Shown: positions 1 through 5,130 of the stretch, piece after piece | Layout of the letters: every line of letters starts with the position of its first letter | Numbering within the stretch: the stretch's first letter is position 1 | Source: Pseudomonadota bacterium | GTDB lineage: Bacteria > Pseudomonadota > Alphaproteobacteria > Sphingomonadales > Sphingomonadaceae | NCBI GenBank assembly: GCA_023432995.1 | Contig: JAEZES010000053.1 | Location: forward strand, 1-9,285 | Reading direction: 5' to 3' | DNA: 9,285 bases | Notes under the pieces: generated by a model | Database searches by the model: none | Told to the model about the DNA's origin: nothing | The model's input: only the letters and a program-made list of their open reading frames with translations | Made by a program: the position numbers and the translations under genes

Positions 1-12
1 AGCGCATTGCGG

Positions 13-249
13 TTACAGGTCCACCCCGTTGGCGATCGCCTCGAGCTTGCGGATGCGCTCCTTGAGGTCGGCGAGCTCGATCCGCGCCGCGCCTTCGCGC
101 GAACCGCCCTCGATCTCGTGCGGCCGGCGCCCGGTCTCGAGCTCGCGGCCCTTGAGCGCCAGCCAATCCTGCCAGCCCTTGAGCATGGCACCGGCGATCA
201 CCAGAAGACCCATCAGGGCACTGGCGGCGATCAGCAGATCCTGGCTCAT
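13..249 (-). CDS. Small membrane coiled-coil protein, PspB-like array member 7 (shortened)
   Basis: 78 aa. The N-terminal hydrophobic segment (about residues 5-22) is followed by a charged linker and a short C-terminal helix, LKERIRKLEAIANG (62-75), which matches the first half of the coil shared by the six upstream genes. The usual VTD...IExLR second half is missing because TAA comes early, so this is a truncated or divergent family member. ATG at 249 follows AAGGAG by about 10 bases, and it begins 29 bases after the stop of the preceding gene. By the positive-inside rule the coil should be cytoplasmic. It is the promoter-distal member of the Psp operon within the window. Function unknown; a role in the Psp envelope-stress complex is inferred from position and coil similarity. 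Confidence 0.75.
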   Translation of the reverse strand: MSQDLLIAASALMGLLVIAGAMLKGWQDWLALKGRELETGRRPHEIEGGSREGAARIELADLKERIRKLEAIANGVDL

Positions 250-277
250 TGTCGCTAGTCTCCTTGCCTTCAGGCGT

Positions 278-547
278 TCACTTCTCGCGCAGGCTCTCGA
301 TCTCGGCCGAAAGCCGCTTGGTTTCGCGATCCTCGGTGGCGATCCGCTCGAGCACTTTCACGCGCTCGCGCAGTTCCTCGACCTCGCGCTCGAGCGCGGG
401 GTTGGTCGGCGGCGCGATGGGCTTCTCTCCGCCCATCCAGTCGACCGCGATGCCGTTCTTGGCGCGATGCTTCGCCTTGATCACCTCGGTGATGCAAACA
501 AGCCCGACGATCAGGACGACCGCGATCGCCCAAATTCCTGCACTCAT
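278..547 (-). CDS. Small membrane coiled-coil protein, PspB-like array member 6
   Basis: 89 aa. One membrane span (about residues 4-22) is followed by a basic stretch, a Pro-rich linker (44-50) and a coiled coil containing ELRERVKVLERIAT (58-71), then a tail ending IESLREK. The tail carries two extra residues relative to its siblings (TEDRETKRLSAEIESL against TDGGYDLATRIEAL). The ATG at 547 overlaps the stop of the upstream gene as ATGA, with AAGGGGAA about 8 bases upstream, so an in-frame longer reading is rejected. The juxtamembrane K-A-K-H and the WMGGEKP segment resemble KIKHG and MWGQSLKP in the next gene upstream, so these two may be the closest pair in the array. A Psp-complex role is inferred; no enzymatic motif is seen. 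Confidence 0.82.
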   Translation of the reverse strand: MSAGIWAIAVVLIVGLVCITEVIKAKHRAKNGIAVDWMGGEKPIAPPTNPALEREVEELRERVKVLERIATEDRETKRLSAEIESLREK

Positions 548-903
548 TGCACGTTCCCCTTGTCCTTCAGCTGCGCCGGCTCGTCGCGCAGGCGCTCGAT
601 CTCGTGGCCGAGGCGATAGCCGCCGTCGGTCACGATCCGCTCGATCACGATCAGGCGGTCCTGCAGCGAGCCGATCTCGGCGCGCAGCTGGGCGTTCTCC
701 TGGGTCAGCAGCTTGACCCGCTCCATCGCCTCGGTGGTCACCGCCGGCTTGAGCGACTGGCCCCACATCCCTTCGAGCGGGTAGCCGTGCTTGATCTTGA
801 GCCGGGTGTTGTGGACCGTCGCAAGAATGCAGCCGATCGAGATCGCGGCGATGGCGGCGATGCCCCAGCCGATGTAGGGCAGCAGCTGGTTCAGCACGTC
901 CAT
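544..903 (-). CDS. Small membrane coiled-coil protein, PspB-like array member 5
   Basis: 119 aa. The N-terminus MDVLNQLLPYIGWG leads into a membrane span (about 11-30), then the basic segment RLKIKHG (34-40) and a long predicted coiled coil (about 60-107). The coil contains the family signature VIERIVTDGGY (86-96) and EIERLRDEP. The start at 903 is chosen because its ATG shares one base with the stop of the upstream gene (TGATG), AAAGGAG lies 7 bases upstream, and the family layout of membrane span plus coil begins exactly here; a much longer in-frame reading has no such support. The stop overlaps the next gene by 4 bases. It is probably an inner-membrane protein with a cytoplasmic coil, co-expressed with pspABC. 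Specific function unknown. Confidence 0.83.
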   Translation of the reverse strand: MDVLNQLLPYIGWGIAAIAAISIGCILATVHNTRLKIKHGYPLEGMWGQSLKPAVTTEAMERVKLLTQENAQLRAEIGSLQDRLIVIERIVTDGGYRLGHEIERLRDEPAQLKDKGNVQ

Positions 904-1202
904 CAGTTGCTCCTTTCCTCGAGCGCGGTGGCGGCCCTGGGGGCCTCGCGCAGTTCCTCGATCTGCAGCGCCAGGTCGGCGCCCTTGTCGGTGGCGATCC
1001 GTTCGAGCACGCGCACCCGCGCCTCGAGCTGCTCGACGTGAGAGGCGTACTGCGCCGCCTTCTCGGCGGTGCGGTCGGCGGTCAGCGCGAGCTGCTTTTC
1101 CTTGTACGACATGATCCGCTTGAAGATCGTGCCCATCAGGATGGTCACCGCGATCAGCCCGCCGACGATGGCGACCAGGGCAATGGTGTGACCGGGCCCC
1201 AT
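903..1202 (-). CDS. Small membrane coiled-coil protein, PspB-like array member 4
   Basis: 99 aa from ATG 1202. A GTG immediately upstream (1205) is an equally possible start and adds one residue. The membrane span (about 7-27) is followed by the basic KRIMSYKEK, then a helical region and coil with EARVRVLERIATDKG (60-74), ending QIEELREAP (80-88). GAGGAG sits 5-8 bases upstream of the two candidate starts. Both starts overlap the stop of the upstream gene (GTGATG), so translation is likely coupled. The TDKGADLALQIEELRE stretch aligns without gaps to the siblings. No catalytic motif. PspB-like topology and stress-operon membership are inferred from context and coil similarity. Confidence 0.82.
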   Translation of the reverse strand: MGPGHTIALVAIVGGLIAVTILMGTIFKRIMSYKEKQLALTADRTAEKAAQYASHVEQLEARVRVLERIATDKGADLALQIEELREAPRAATALEERSN

Positions 1203-1561
1203 CACAGCTTCTCCTCGTGCTCGCGCTCGTCGCGCTGCCGTTCGTCGCCGCGCCGATCGCGCAGCGCCTCGATCTCCGCCGCCACACCGTAGCCGCGGTC
1301 GGTGACGATCCGCTCGAGCACGATCAGGCGGTCCTCGTAAGTTTCGAGCCGCCCCGACAGGCGGGTGTTCTCGGCGCGCAGCGCGGCGTTCTCGTCGCGC
1401 AGCCGCGCGGCCTCGGCGTTGCGCGCCTTCTTGCCGCCTCCGTGGTCGTGCGGGTGCGGGTCGGACAGGCCGTGCCGGGCACGGATCGCTGTCTTGAGCA
1501 CCCCGGCGAATATCGCCATGGCGATGATCGCGAGGACAAATTCGGGACTGCCGAAGTTCAT
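1202..1561 (-). CDS. Small membrane coiled-coil protein with His-rich linker, PspB-like array member 3
   Basis: 119 aa. The membrane span (about 7-24) is followed by IRARHG and a His/Gly-rich stretch, HPHDHGGGKK (36-45), not found in the other members. A long leucine-patterned coil (about 48-103) follows, holding LIVLERIVTDRGYG (79-92) and EIEALRDRR; the last 15 residues are strongly charged. AGGAGGA lies 5 bases before the ATG, and the gap from the upstream gene is 11 bases. It shares the juxtamembrane basic-HG motif with members 5 and 6. The His cluster could bind a metal, but nothing else supports that. The Psp role is inferred. Confidence 0.83.
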   Translation of the reverse strand: MNFGSPEFVLAIIAMAIFAGVLKTAIRARHGLSDPHPHDHGGGKKARNAEAARLRDENAALRAENTRLSGRLETYEDRLIVLERIVTDRGYGVAAEIEALRDRRGDERQRDEREHEEKL

Positions 1562-1572
1562 CTCGTTCCTCC

Positions 1573-1887
1573 TCAGCCGAGCGACCGCTCGGCGATGCTG
1601 GCGACCGGCTCCTCGACCCGGCGCTGGTCGCGCAGCGCCTCGATCTGGGTAGCGACGTCGTAGCCCTTGTCGGTGACGATCCGTTCGAGCACCCGCACGC
1701 GGTCCTCCAGTTCCTCGATCCGCGCGGCGTCGCGCACGCCGACCGGGGCGGCGTCGCGCGCCGCGGCGGCGGCGATGCGCTTCTCTTCGATCTGCGCCTT
1801 GCTCCTCACCCAGACGATCCCGACGACCATCAGGAACGGCCCGAGCACGGCGGCGGAGCCCACTACGGTTGCGACGACGTCGAACAT
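1573..1887 (-). CDS. Small membrane coiled-coil protein, PspB-like array member 2
   Basis: 104 aa. The hydrophobic N-terminus (about 4-27) is followed by the basic VRSKAQIEEKR, which predicts a cytoplasmic C-terminus. An Ala-rich linker leads to the coil IEELEDRVRVLERIVTD (58-73), then KGYDVATQIEALRDQR. This is among the cleanest copies of the family signature and very close to member 1. AAGGGGGAG precedes the ATG by about 7 bases, and the gap to the upstream gene is 22 bases. PspB of E. coli has the same plan: a short N-terminus, one span, then a cytoplasmic coil with a comparable ERIQALESIL segment. That supports a PspB-like assignment without proving it. Confidence 0.84.
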   Translation of the reverse strand: MFDVVATVVGSAAVLGPFLMVVGIVWVRSKAQIEEKRIAAAAARDAAPVGVRDAARIEELEDRVRVLERIVTDKGYDVATQIEALRDQRRVEEPVASIAERSLG

Positions 1888-1909
1888 CTCTCGCTCCCCC
1901 TTTCCGCTG

Positions 1910-2218
1910 TCAGCTCAGCCGCTCGGCTTCGGCGCGCGCCTCGATCCCGGCCGGCAGCGACCGTTCGTCGCGCAGTGCCTCGATCCGGGTCGCGAGGTCG
2001 TAGCCGCCGTCGGTGACGATCCGTTCGAGCACCTGGACCCGCTCGCGCAGCTCTTCGACCTCGCGCGCTTGCTCCGCGGCCAGCCCGTTGCCGCCCCTGA
2101 GGGCGCCGGCTTCCTGGATCCTCAGCTTGATCATCTTCTGCTGGTGTTGGGTCCACACGCCGAAGAAGCCGAGCGAAATCCCCAGGATCGGGATCATCAG
2201 GGCGAAGTAACCTTCCAT
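1910..2218 (-). CDS. Small membrane coiled-coil protein, PspB-like array member 1
   Basis: 102 aa. The N-terminal membrane span (about 4-22) is followed by QHQQKMIKLRI and a coiled coil (about 52-86) containing ELRERVQVLERIVTD (56-70) and ATRIEALRDER (76-86). AAGGGGGA stands about 6 bases before the ATG. It lies 22 bases downstream of pspC and is the first of seven consecutive paralogues. The stretch from VTD to IEALR lines up with VTSNPRLSAEIERLR at the C-terminus of PspC, and the ERVQVLERI stretch with PspB coils. It is most likely an inner-membrane accessory of the Psp system. That function is inference; no characterised homologue is recognised. Confidence 0.84.
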   Translation of the reverse strand: MEGYFALMIPILGISLGFFGVWTQHQQKMIKLRIQEAGALRGGNGLAAEQAREVEELRERVQVLERIVTDGGYDLATRIEALRDERSLPAGIEARAEAERLS

Positions 2219-2240
2219 CGTAGTCCCCCTTGCGGTGGCT

Positions 2241-2615
2241 TCAGCGCAGCCGTTCGATCTCGGCCGAGAGGCGCGGGTTGCTGGTCACGTAGTACGTCTC
2301 GACTTCGGCCAGCCGGCGGTCGATGTCGCGGAACCGGGCGCGAACCTCGCGCGCGGTCCGCGCCGGGCTCTGGCGCACCCGCTGCCAGTACTTCTGCTCG
2401 TCGCGGTCGGCGTAGAGGTGCTCCGGCTTGGCCGAGGCCAGCAGGCCGAGGCCGAAGTAGACCGGGATGCCGAAACCGGTGGCGCAGGTCATGATGATGA
2501 ACGCCAGGCGCCACCAGATCGCGTTGATGCCGGTGTAGTCCTCGAGCCCCGAGCAGACACCCATCAGCTTGGCGTTGGCCTTGTCGCGGTAGAGCGTGGT
2601 GCGCGGGCTGTTCAT
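2241..2615 (-). CDS. pspC: Phage shock protein C, envelope-stress membrane protein
   Basis: 124 aa, close to the 119 aa of E. coli PspC. The PspC domain is recognisable: LYRDKANAKLMGVCSGLEDY (8-27), then an amphipathic-to-hydrophobic region (about 31-60) with the Trp pair and a Gly-rich membrane segment. The C-terminal tail (90-124) is charged and helical and ends VTSNPRLSAEIERLR, a motif repeated in the downstream array. In characterised systems PspC works with PspB in the inner membrane to sense envelope stress and draw PspA away from PspF. The ATG overlaps the pspB stop as ATGA, with AAGGGAG 7 bases upstream, so the two are translationally coupled. The identification is firm from sequence and order. 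Confidence 0.95.
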   Translation of the reverse strand: MNSPRTTLYRDKANAKLMGVCSGLEDYTGINAIWWRLAFIIMTCATGFGIPVYFGLGLLASAKPEHLYADRDEQKYWQRVRQSPARTAREVRARFRDIDRRLAEVETYYVTSNPRLSAEIERLR

Positions 2616-2908
2616 GGACGGGCTCCCTTCTTCTCGGCGAGCAGGCGGTCGAGCTCGCGCAGCGGTTCGTTGTCGACGTCCCGGTCGTGGATCAGGCGCG
2701 CCGGCTTGAATTCGGGGTTGTCGGAGGCGACCAGCCGCTCGACCGTGTCCATCCGTTCGTCGAGCCGCTTGGCGAGCTGGTACAGCTCGTCGAGCAGGTG
2801 CTCGTCATCGGTGGTGATCGTGGCGGCGGTCTTCCACTTGGTGATGTAGTGCATGATGATCCACGGCAGGCCGAGGAAGATCACTCCGACGATGACGATC
2901 TCGTCCAT
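2612..2908 (-). CDS. pspB: Phage shock protein B, membrane coiled-coil partner of PspC
   Basis: 98 aa, longer than E. coli PspB (about 74 aa). It has a short N-terminus, one membrane span (about 4-22, ending IIMHYITKWK) and a cytoplasmic coil LAKRLDERMDTVERLVASDNPEF (45-67 by position) that matches the PspB pattern of ERIQALESIL followed by an acidic-H/N-P turn. About 30 extra C-terminal residues include a second short helix, LRELDRLLAEKK. PspB acts with PspC upstream of PspA in stress sensing. An AAGGAGG Shine-Dalgarno (2917-2923) sits inside the end of pspA, 8 bases from the ATG, and the pspA stop is 3 bases away. The assignment rests on the coil motif, the topology and the pspA-B-C order. 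Confidence 0.92.
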   Translation of the reverse strand: MDEIVIVGVIFLGLPWIIMHYITKWKTAATITTDDEHLLDELYQLAKRLDERMDTVERLVASDNPEFKPARLIHDRDVDNEPLRELDRLLAEKKGARP

Positions 2909-2911
2909 CCC

Positions 2912-3604
2912 TCAACCCTCCTTCTTGTCGCTGTCGCCCAGTCCGAGCGCGCGCTTCATCTCTTCGAGTTCGGCGTCGATCTTGTCGGCGCCCTCGAGCG
3001 CGGCGATCTCGTCGGCCAGGCTCGGCTTGCTGGTGCCGTCGGCGATCGACAGCGCGTCGGCCCGGCCTTCGGCATAGTCGACCCGGCGCTCGAGCTGGTC
3101 GAACCGCGTCAGCGCCTCGTCGACCCGCTCGTTGGTCATCAACGTGCGCAGCTTGACCCGGTTCTCGGCGCTCTCGAGCCGCGCGGCGATCTGCGTCTGC
3201 CGGCTGCGCGCCTCGCGCAGGCGGTTCTGCAGCTTCTGGATGTCCTGCTCGTAAGCGCGCAGCGCGTCGTCGAGCACCGCGATCTCCTGCTTGAGCTGGT
3301 CGGCCATGTCGGCCGCGCGCTTCTTCTCGACCAGCGCCGCGCGGGCGAGGTCCTCGCGGTCCTTGCTCAGCGCCAGCTGGGCCTTCTCGCCCCAGTCGGC
3401 CTGCAGCTTCTCGAGCTTGACCGTGTGGCGGTGCATCTCCTTCTGGTCCGCGATCGTGCGCGCCGCGCTGGCCCTGACCTCGACCAGCGTCTCCTCCATC
3501 TCGAGGATGATCATGCGGATCATCTTGGCCGGGTCGTCGGCCTGATCGAGCAGCTCGTTGAAGTTGGCGGCGATGATGTCGCGGGTACGGGAAAAAATGC
3601 CCAT
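2912..3604 (-). CDS. pspA: Phage shock protein A (PspA/IM30 family), membrane-protective coiled coil and PspF inhibitor
   Basis: 230 aa from the ATG at 3604; E. coli PspA has 222. It begins with the family's membrane-binding amphipathic helix, MGIFSRTRDIIAANFNELLD (1-20), followed by DDPAKMIRMIILEMEETL and a long coiled coil to about residue 185. The C-terminal helix is ALEGADKIDAELEEMKRAL (202-220). PspA holds PspF inactive without stress and assembles on damaged inner membrane under stress. The start is chosen because the protein then begins as PspA proteins do and GGAG (3613-3616) lies 8 bases upstream. The reading frame stays open to an ATG at 3766 that overlaps the upstream stop, so a 284-aa form is possible (see the separate entry). 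Identification is certain; the start is not. Confidence 0.93.
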   Translation of the reverse strand: MGIFSRTRDIIAANFNELLDQADDPAKMIRMIILEMEETLVEVRASAARTIADQKEMHRHTVKLEKLQADWGEKAQLALSKDREDLARAALVEKKRAADMADQLKQEIAVLDDALRAYEQDIQKLQNRLREARSRQTQIAARLESAENRVKLRTLMTNERVDEALTRFDQLERRVDYAEGRADALSIADGTSKPSLADEIAALEGADKIDAELEEMKRALGLGDSDKKEG

Positions 3605-3766
3605 CCAGGGTACTCCGGAAACGAACGAGTTGACGGAATCGAGAGGGGAGCTGCCGCTCGTCGGGGTCGGACTGGTCCGCAGCCGCTCGATCTCGCGATC
3701 GAGGCGCGAAGCCTTGCGGCCCTGACCGCCCCCGAGCGGGCTCAGCGGATTGTCGTCATGCGTCAT
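3605..3766 (-). other. Possible 54-aa N-terminal extension of PspA (alternative start)
   Basis: This stretch is in frame with pspA and opens with an ATG at 3766 that overlaps the stop of the 52-aa gene as ATGA, an arrangement seen elsewhere in this operon. It encodes a low-complexity Gly/Pro/Ser-rich peptide with one charged helix, RKASRLDREIERLR, which matches the end of the PspC tail and of the array proteins. Codon third positions are G/C-rich in the first half and less so near 3605. No strong Shine-Dalgarno is seen before 3766, whereas the internal start at 3604 has GGAG. It may be a genuine extension, a second translation product, or a relic of a small gene joined to pspA. Confidence 0.5.
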
Positions 3767-3921
3767 GCCAGTTCCACGACAGGCCCGGCGACGACCACCG
3801 CTTCGACGGGGGTGCTGCCGAGCTGCTGGGTCAGCGCCAAGACATTGAACGTGACCATGGCGGCGATGCTCACCAACGCGGCCACGCCGAGCTTGCTGGT
3901 GAAAAACTCCCGGTCATACAT
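3763..3921 (-). CDS. 52-aa single-span membrane protein, first gene of the psp operon
   Basis: The peptide MYDREFFTSKLG leads into one hydrophobic span (about 12-30), then a short tail, TQQLGSTPVE, and a hydrophobic Val/Ala-rich C-terminus. AGGAG (3932-3936) is 10 bases upstream of the ATG. It is the first coding sequence after the sigma-54 promoter, with a leader of about 40 bases, and its stop overlaps a possible pspA start as ATGA. I do not recognise a named family. Position suggests a small stress-induced Psp accessory or a translational lead-in for pspA. The good Shine-Dalgarno, the membrane span and the overlap make it a credible gene despite its size. A longer in-frame upstream reading is rejected because it would cross the promoter. 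Confidence 0.72.
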   Translation of the reverse strand: MYDREFFTSKLGVAALVSIAAMVTFNVLALTQQLGSTPVEAVVVAGPVVELA

Positions 3922-3971
3922 GGTGGTGGTACTCCTGGTCCAAACGGCTGTGTTCCAATGAAGGCCTCCTG

Positions 3972-3987
3972 AGCAAAGAGCGTGCCA
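3972..3987 (-). promoter_or_regulatory. Sigma-54 (-24/-12) promoter of the psp operon
   Basis: On the minus strand the sequence is TGGCACG, four bases, TTGCT: a full match to the sigma-54 consensus (GG of -24 at 3986-3985, GC of -12 at 3974-3973, correct spacing). Transcription should begin near 3961, about 40 bases before the 52-aa gene. psp operons in enterobacteria are driven by sigma-54 with PspF, and pspF lies divergently next door, so site and activator support each other. Confidence 0.93.
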
Positions 3988-4051
3988 ATTCCGAAAAATG
4001 CCGGAAATGCCACGCCGGCGGCGCGATCTCCGCGGGGGCACGTGGTGAATA

Positions 4052-4081
4052 TTGCCAGCACTTGGGGGATTTCGCTATAAC
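4052..4081 (+). promoter_or_regulatory. Possible sigma-70 promoter of pspF
   Basis: TTGCCA (4052-4057) and TATAAC (4076-4081) are separated by 18 bases. The expected transcription start, 6-8 bases after the -10, falls at or next to the proposed GTG start (4088), so the message could be leaderless. This is based on consensus matching only. Confidence 0.4.
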
Positions 4082-4087
4082 TTGGGC

Positions 4088-5116
4088 GTGGACAGGGAAT
4101 CCCATCAATTCATCGGCCAGTCGGGCGCGTTTCTCGACGCGGTCGAGCGCGCCAGCCGCGCGGCGCCGATGCGCCGGCCCGTGCTCGTCATCGGCGAGCG
4201 CGGAACCGGCAAGGAACTGATCGCCGAGCGCCTGCACCGCCTGTCGAACCGGTGGGAGTTCCCGCTGGTCATCATGAACTGCGCAGCGCTGCCCGAGACC
4301 CTGATCGAGGCCGAGCTGTTCGGGCACGAGGCCGGCGCGTTCACCGGCGCGACTCGCGCCCGCGCCGGGCGGTTCGAGGAGGCCGACCGCGGCACGCTGT
4401 TCCTCGACGAGATCGGCACGCTGTCGATGGCCGCGCAGGAACGGCTGCTGCGCGCGGTCGAATACGGCGAAGTCACCCGCATCGGCTCGTCGCGGCCGAT
4501 CCGCGTCGACGTGCGCATCGTCGCCGCGACCAACGAGGACCTGCCGACGCTCGCCGAGCGGGGCGAGTTCCGCTCGGACCTGCTCGACCGGCTCAGCTTC
4601 GAGGTCATCACGCTCCCGCCGCTGCGGGTGCGCGAGGGCGACATCGACGTGCTGGCGGACTTCTTCGGCCGGCGCATGGCGGCCGAGATCGGCTGGGAGC
4701 GCTGGCCGGGCTTCGCCCCGCACGTCCGCCAGCAGCTCGACGAGTACCCCTGGCCGGGCAACGTGCGCGACCTGCGCAACGTGGTCGAGCGCGCGGTCTA
4801 TCGGTGGGACGACTGGGACGAGCCGATCGGCCATGTCCAGTTCGATCCGTTCGACAGCCCGTGGAAGCCCGCGCCGATGCCCCGCGCCGACGGAGACGGC
4901 GCCTCGCCGTCGTCGCCCGTGCGCGCGCCTCGCCCGGCGGCGCAGGATTACGACTCGGTCGCCGACCTGCGCGCGGCGGTCGAAGCGCACGAGCGCGCGA
5001 TCCTCGAGCATCATCTTGGCCGCAATCGCTGGAACCAGCGGCAGACCGCGAAGGCGCTCGGCTTGACGTATGACCAGCTCAGGCATTGCATCAGGAAGCA
5101 CGGACTGAGCGAATAG
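4088..5116 (+). CDS. pspF: Psp operon transcriptional activator, sigma-54 dependent AAA+ protein
   Basis: 342 aa from GTG 4088. There is no receiver domain: the AAA+ domain starts almost at once, as in E. coli PspF. Walker A is GERGTGKE (36-43), the sigma-54-contacting loop GAFTGA (83-88), Walker B GTLFLDEIG (102-110), the arginine-finger region FRSDLLDRL (161-169), and sensor II lies near WPGNVRDLRNVVER (222-235). A Pro/Ala-rich linker (about 258-286) precedes a Fis-type helix-turn-helix (about 314-337). With this start, Trp56 in LSNRW falls at the same number as the E. coli Trp56 needed for PspA inhibition; TTG at 4082 or 4052 is less likely. It activates the divergent psp operon from upstream sites. 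The linker looks longer than in E. coli. Confidence 0.95.
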   Translation: MDRESHQFIGQSGAFLDAVERASRAAPMRRPVLVIGERGTGKELIAERLHRLSNRWEFPLVIMNCAALPETLIEAELFGHEAGAFTGATRARAGRFEEADRGTLFLDEIGTLSMAAQERLLRAVEYGEVTRIGSSRPIRVDVRIVAATNEDLPTLAERGEFRSDLLDRLSFEVITLPPLRVREGDIDVLADFFGRRMAAEIGWERWPGFAPHVRQQLDEYPWPGNVRDLRNVVERAVYRWDDWDEPIGHVQFDPFDSPWKPAPMPRADGDGASPSSPVRAPRPAAQDYDSVADLRAAVEAHERAILEHHLGRNRWNQRQTAKALGLTYDQLRHCIRKHGLSE

Positions 5117-5130
5117 CGGGGAGGGCCCGG

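Larger units (their letters stand above)
333..2032 (-). repeat. Six dispersed direct repeats encoding the shared coil signature of the small-gene array
   Basis: Six 23-bp copies, read on the plus strand with core TCGGTGACGATCCGTTCGAG, occur at 333-355, 626-648, 988-1010, 1299-1321, 1670-1692 and 2010-2032, once in each of array members 6 to 1. Copies differ at only a few positions. Each encodes the ERI(V/A)T region in antisense. A second shared block encoding the IExLR end precedes each copy (for example 283-307 and 583-604). They are coding repeats from gene duplication or strong constraint, not a mobile element. Confidence 0.85.
3922..4087. promoter_or_regulatory. Divergent psp/pspF regulatory region
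   Basis: This 166-bp intergenic region holds the sigma-54 promoter facing left and a possible sigma-70 promoter facing right for pspF. PspF enhancer sites should lie upstream of the -24 box, roughly 4040-4090 if the E. coli spacing holds. That area contains a palindromic CACGTG (4039-4044) but no site I can assign with confidence. No clear IHF consensus was found. Confidence 0.6.

Noticed and set aside
1..12. Possible next array gene starting at the minus-strand ATG at 7-5
   Set aside because: Only two codons are in the window and no convincing Shine-Dalgarno precedes it.
544..1287. A 247-codon version of array member 5
   Set aside because: The extra N-terminal part is Arg-rich shadow sequence over members 3 and 4; the ATG at 903 has a good Shine-Dalgarno, TGATG coupling and the family layout.
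333..2032. CRISPR-like reading of the regularly spaced 23-bp repeats
   Set aside because: Spacings of about 290-370 bases, imperfect copies and a consistent reading frame show these are coding repeats in paralogous genes.
2687..3961. Long plus-strand open frame opposite pspA and pspB
   Set aside because: Antisense shadow with repetitive Leu/Val/Asp composition; the minus strand encodes clear PspA and PspB.
4039..4044. CACGTG palindrome as a PspF or IHF site
   Set aside because: Six-base palindromes are expected by chance in this GC-rich DNA and I cannot match it to a known PspF or IHF consensus.
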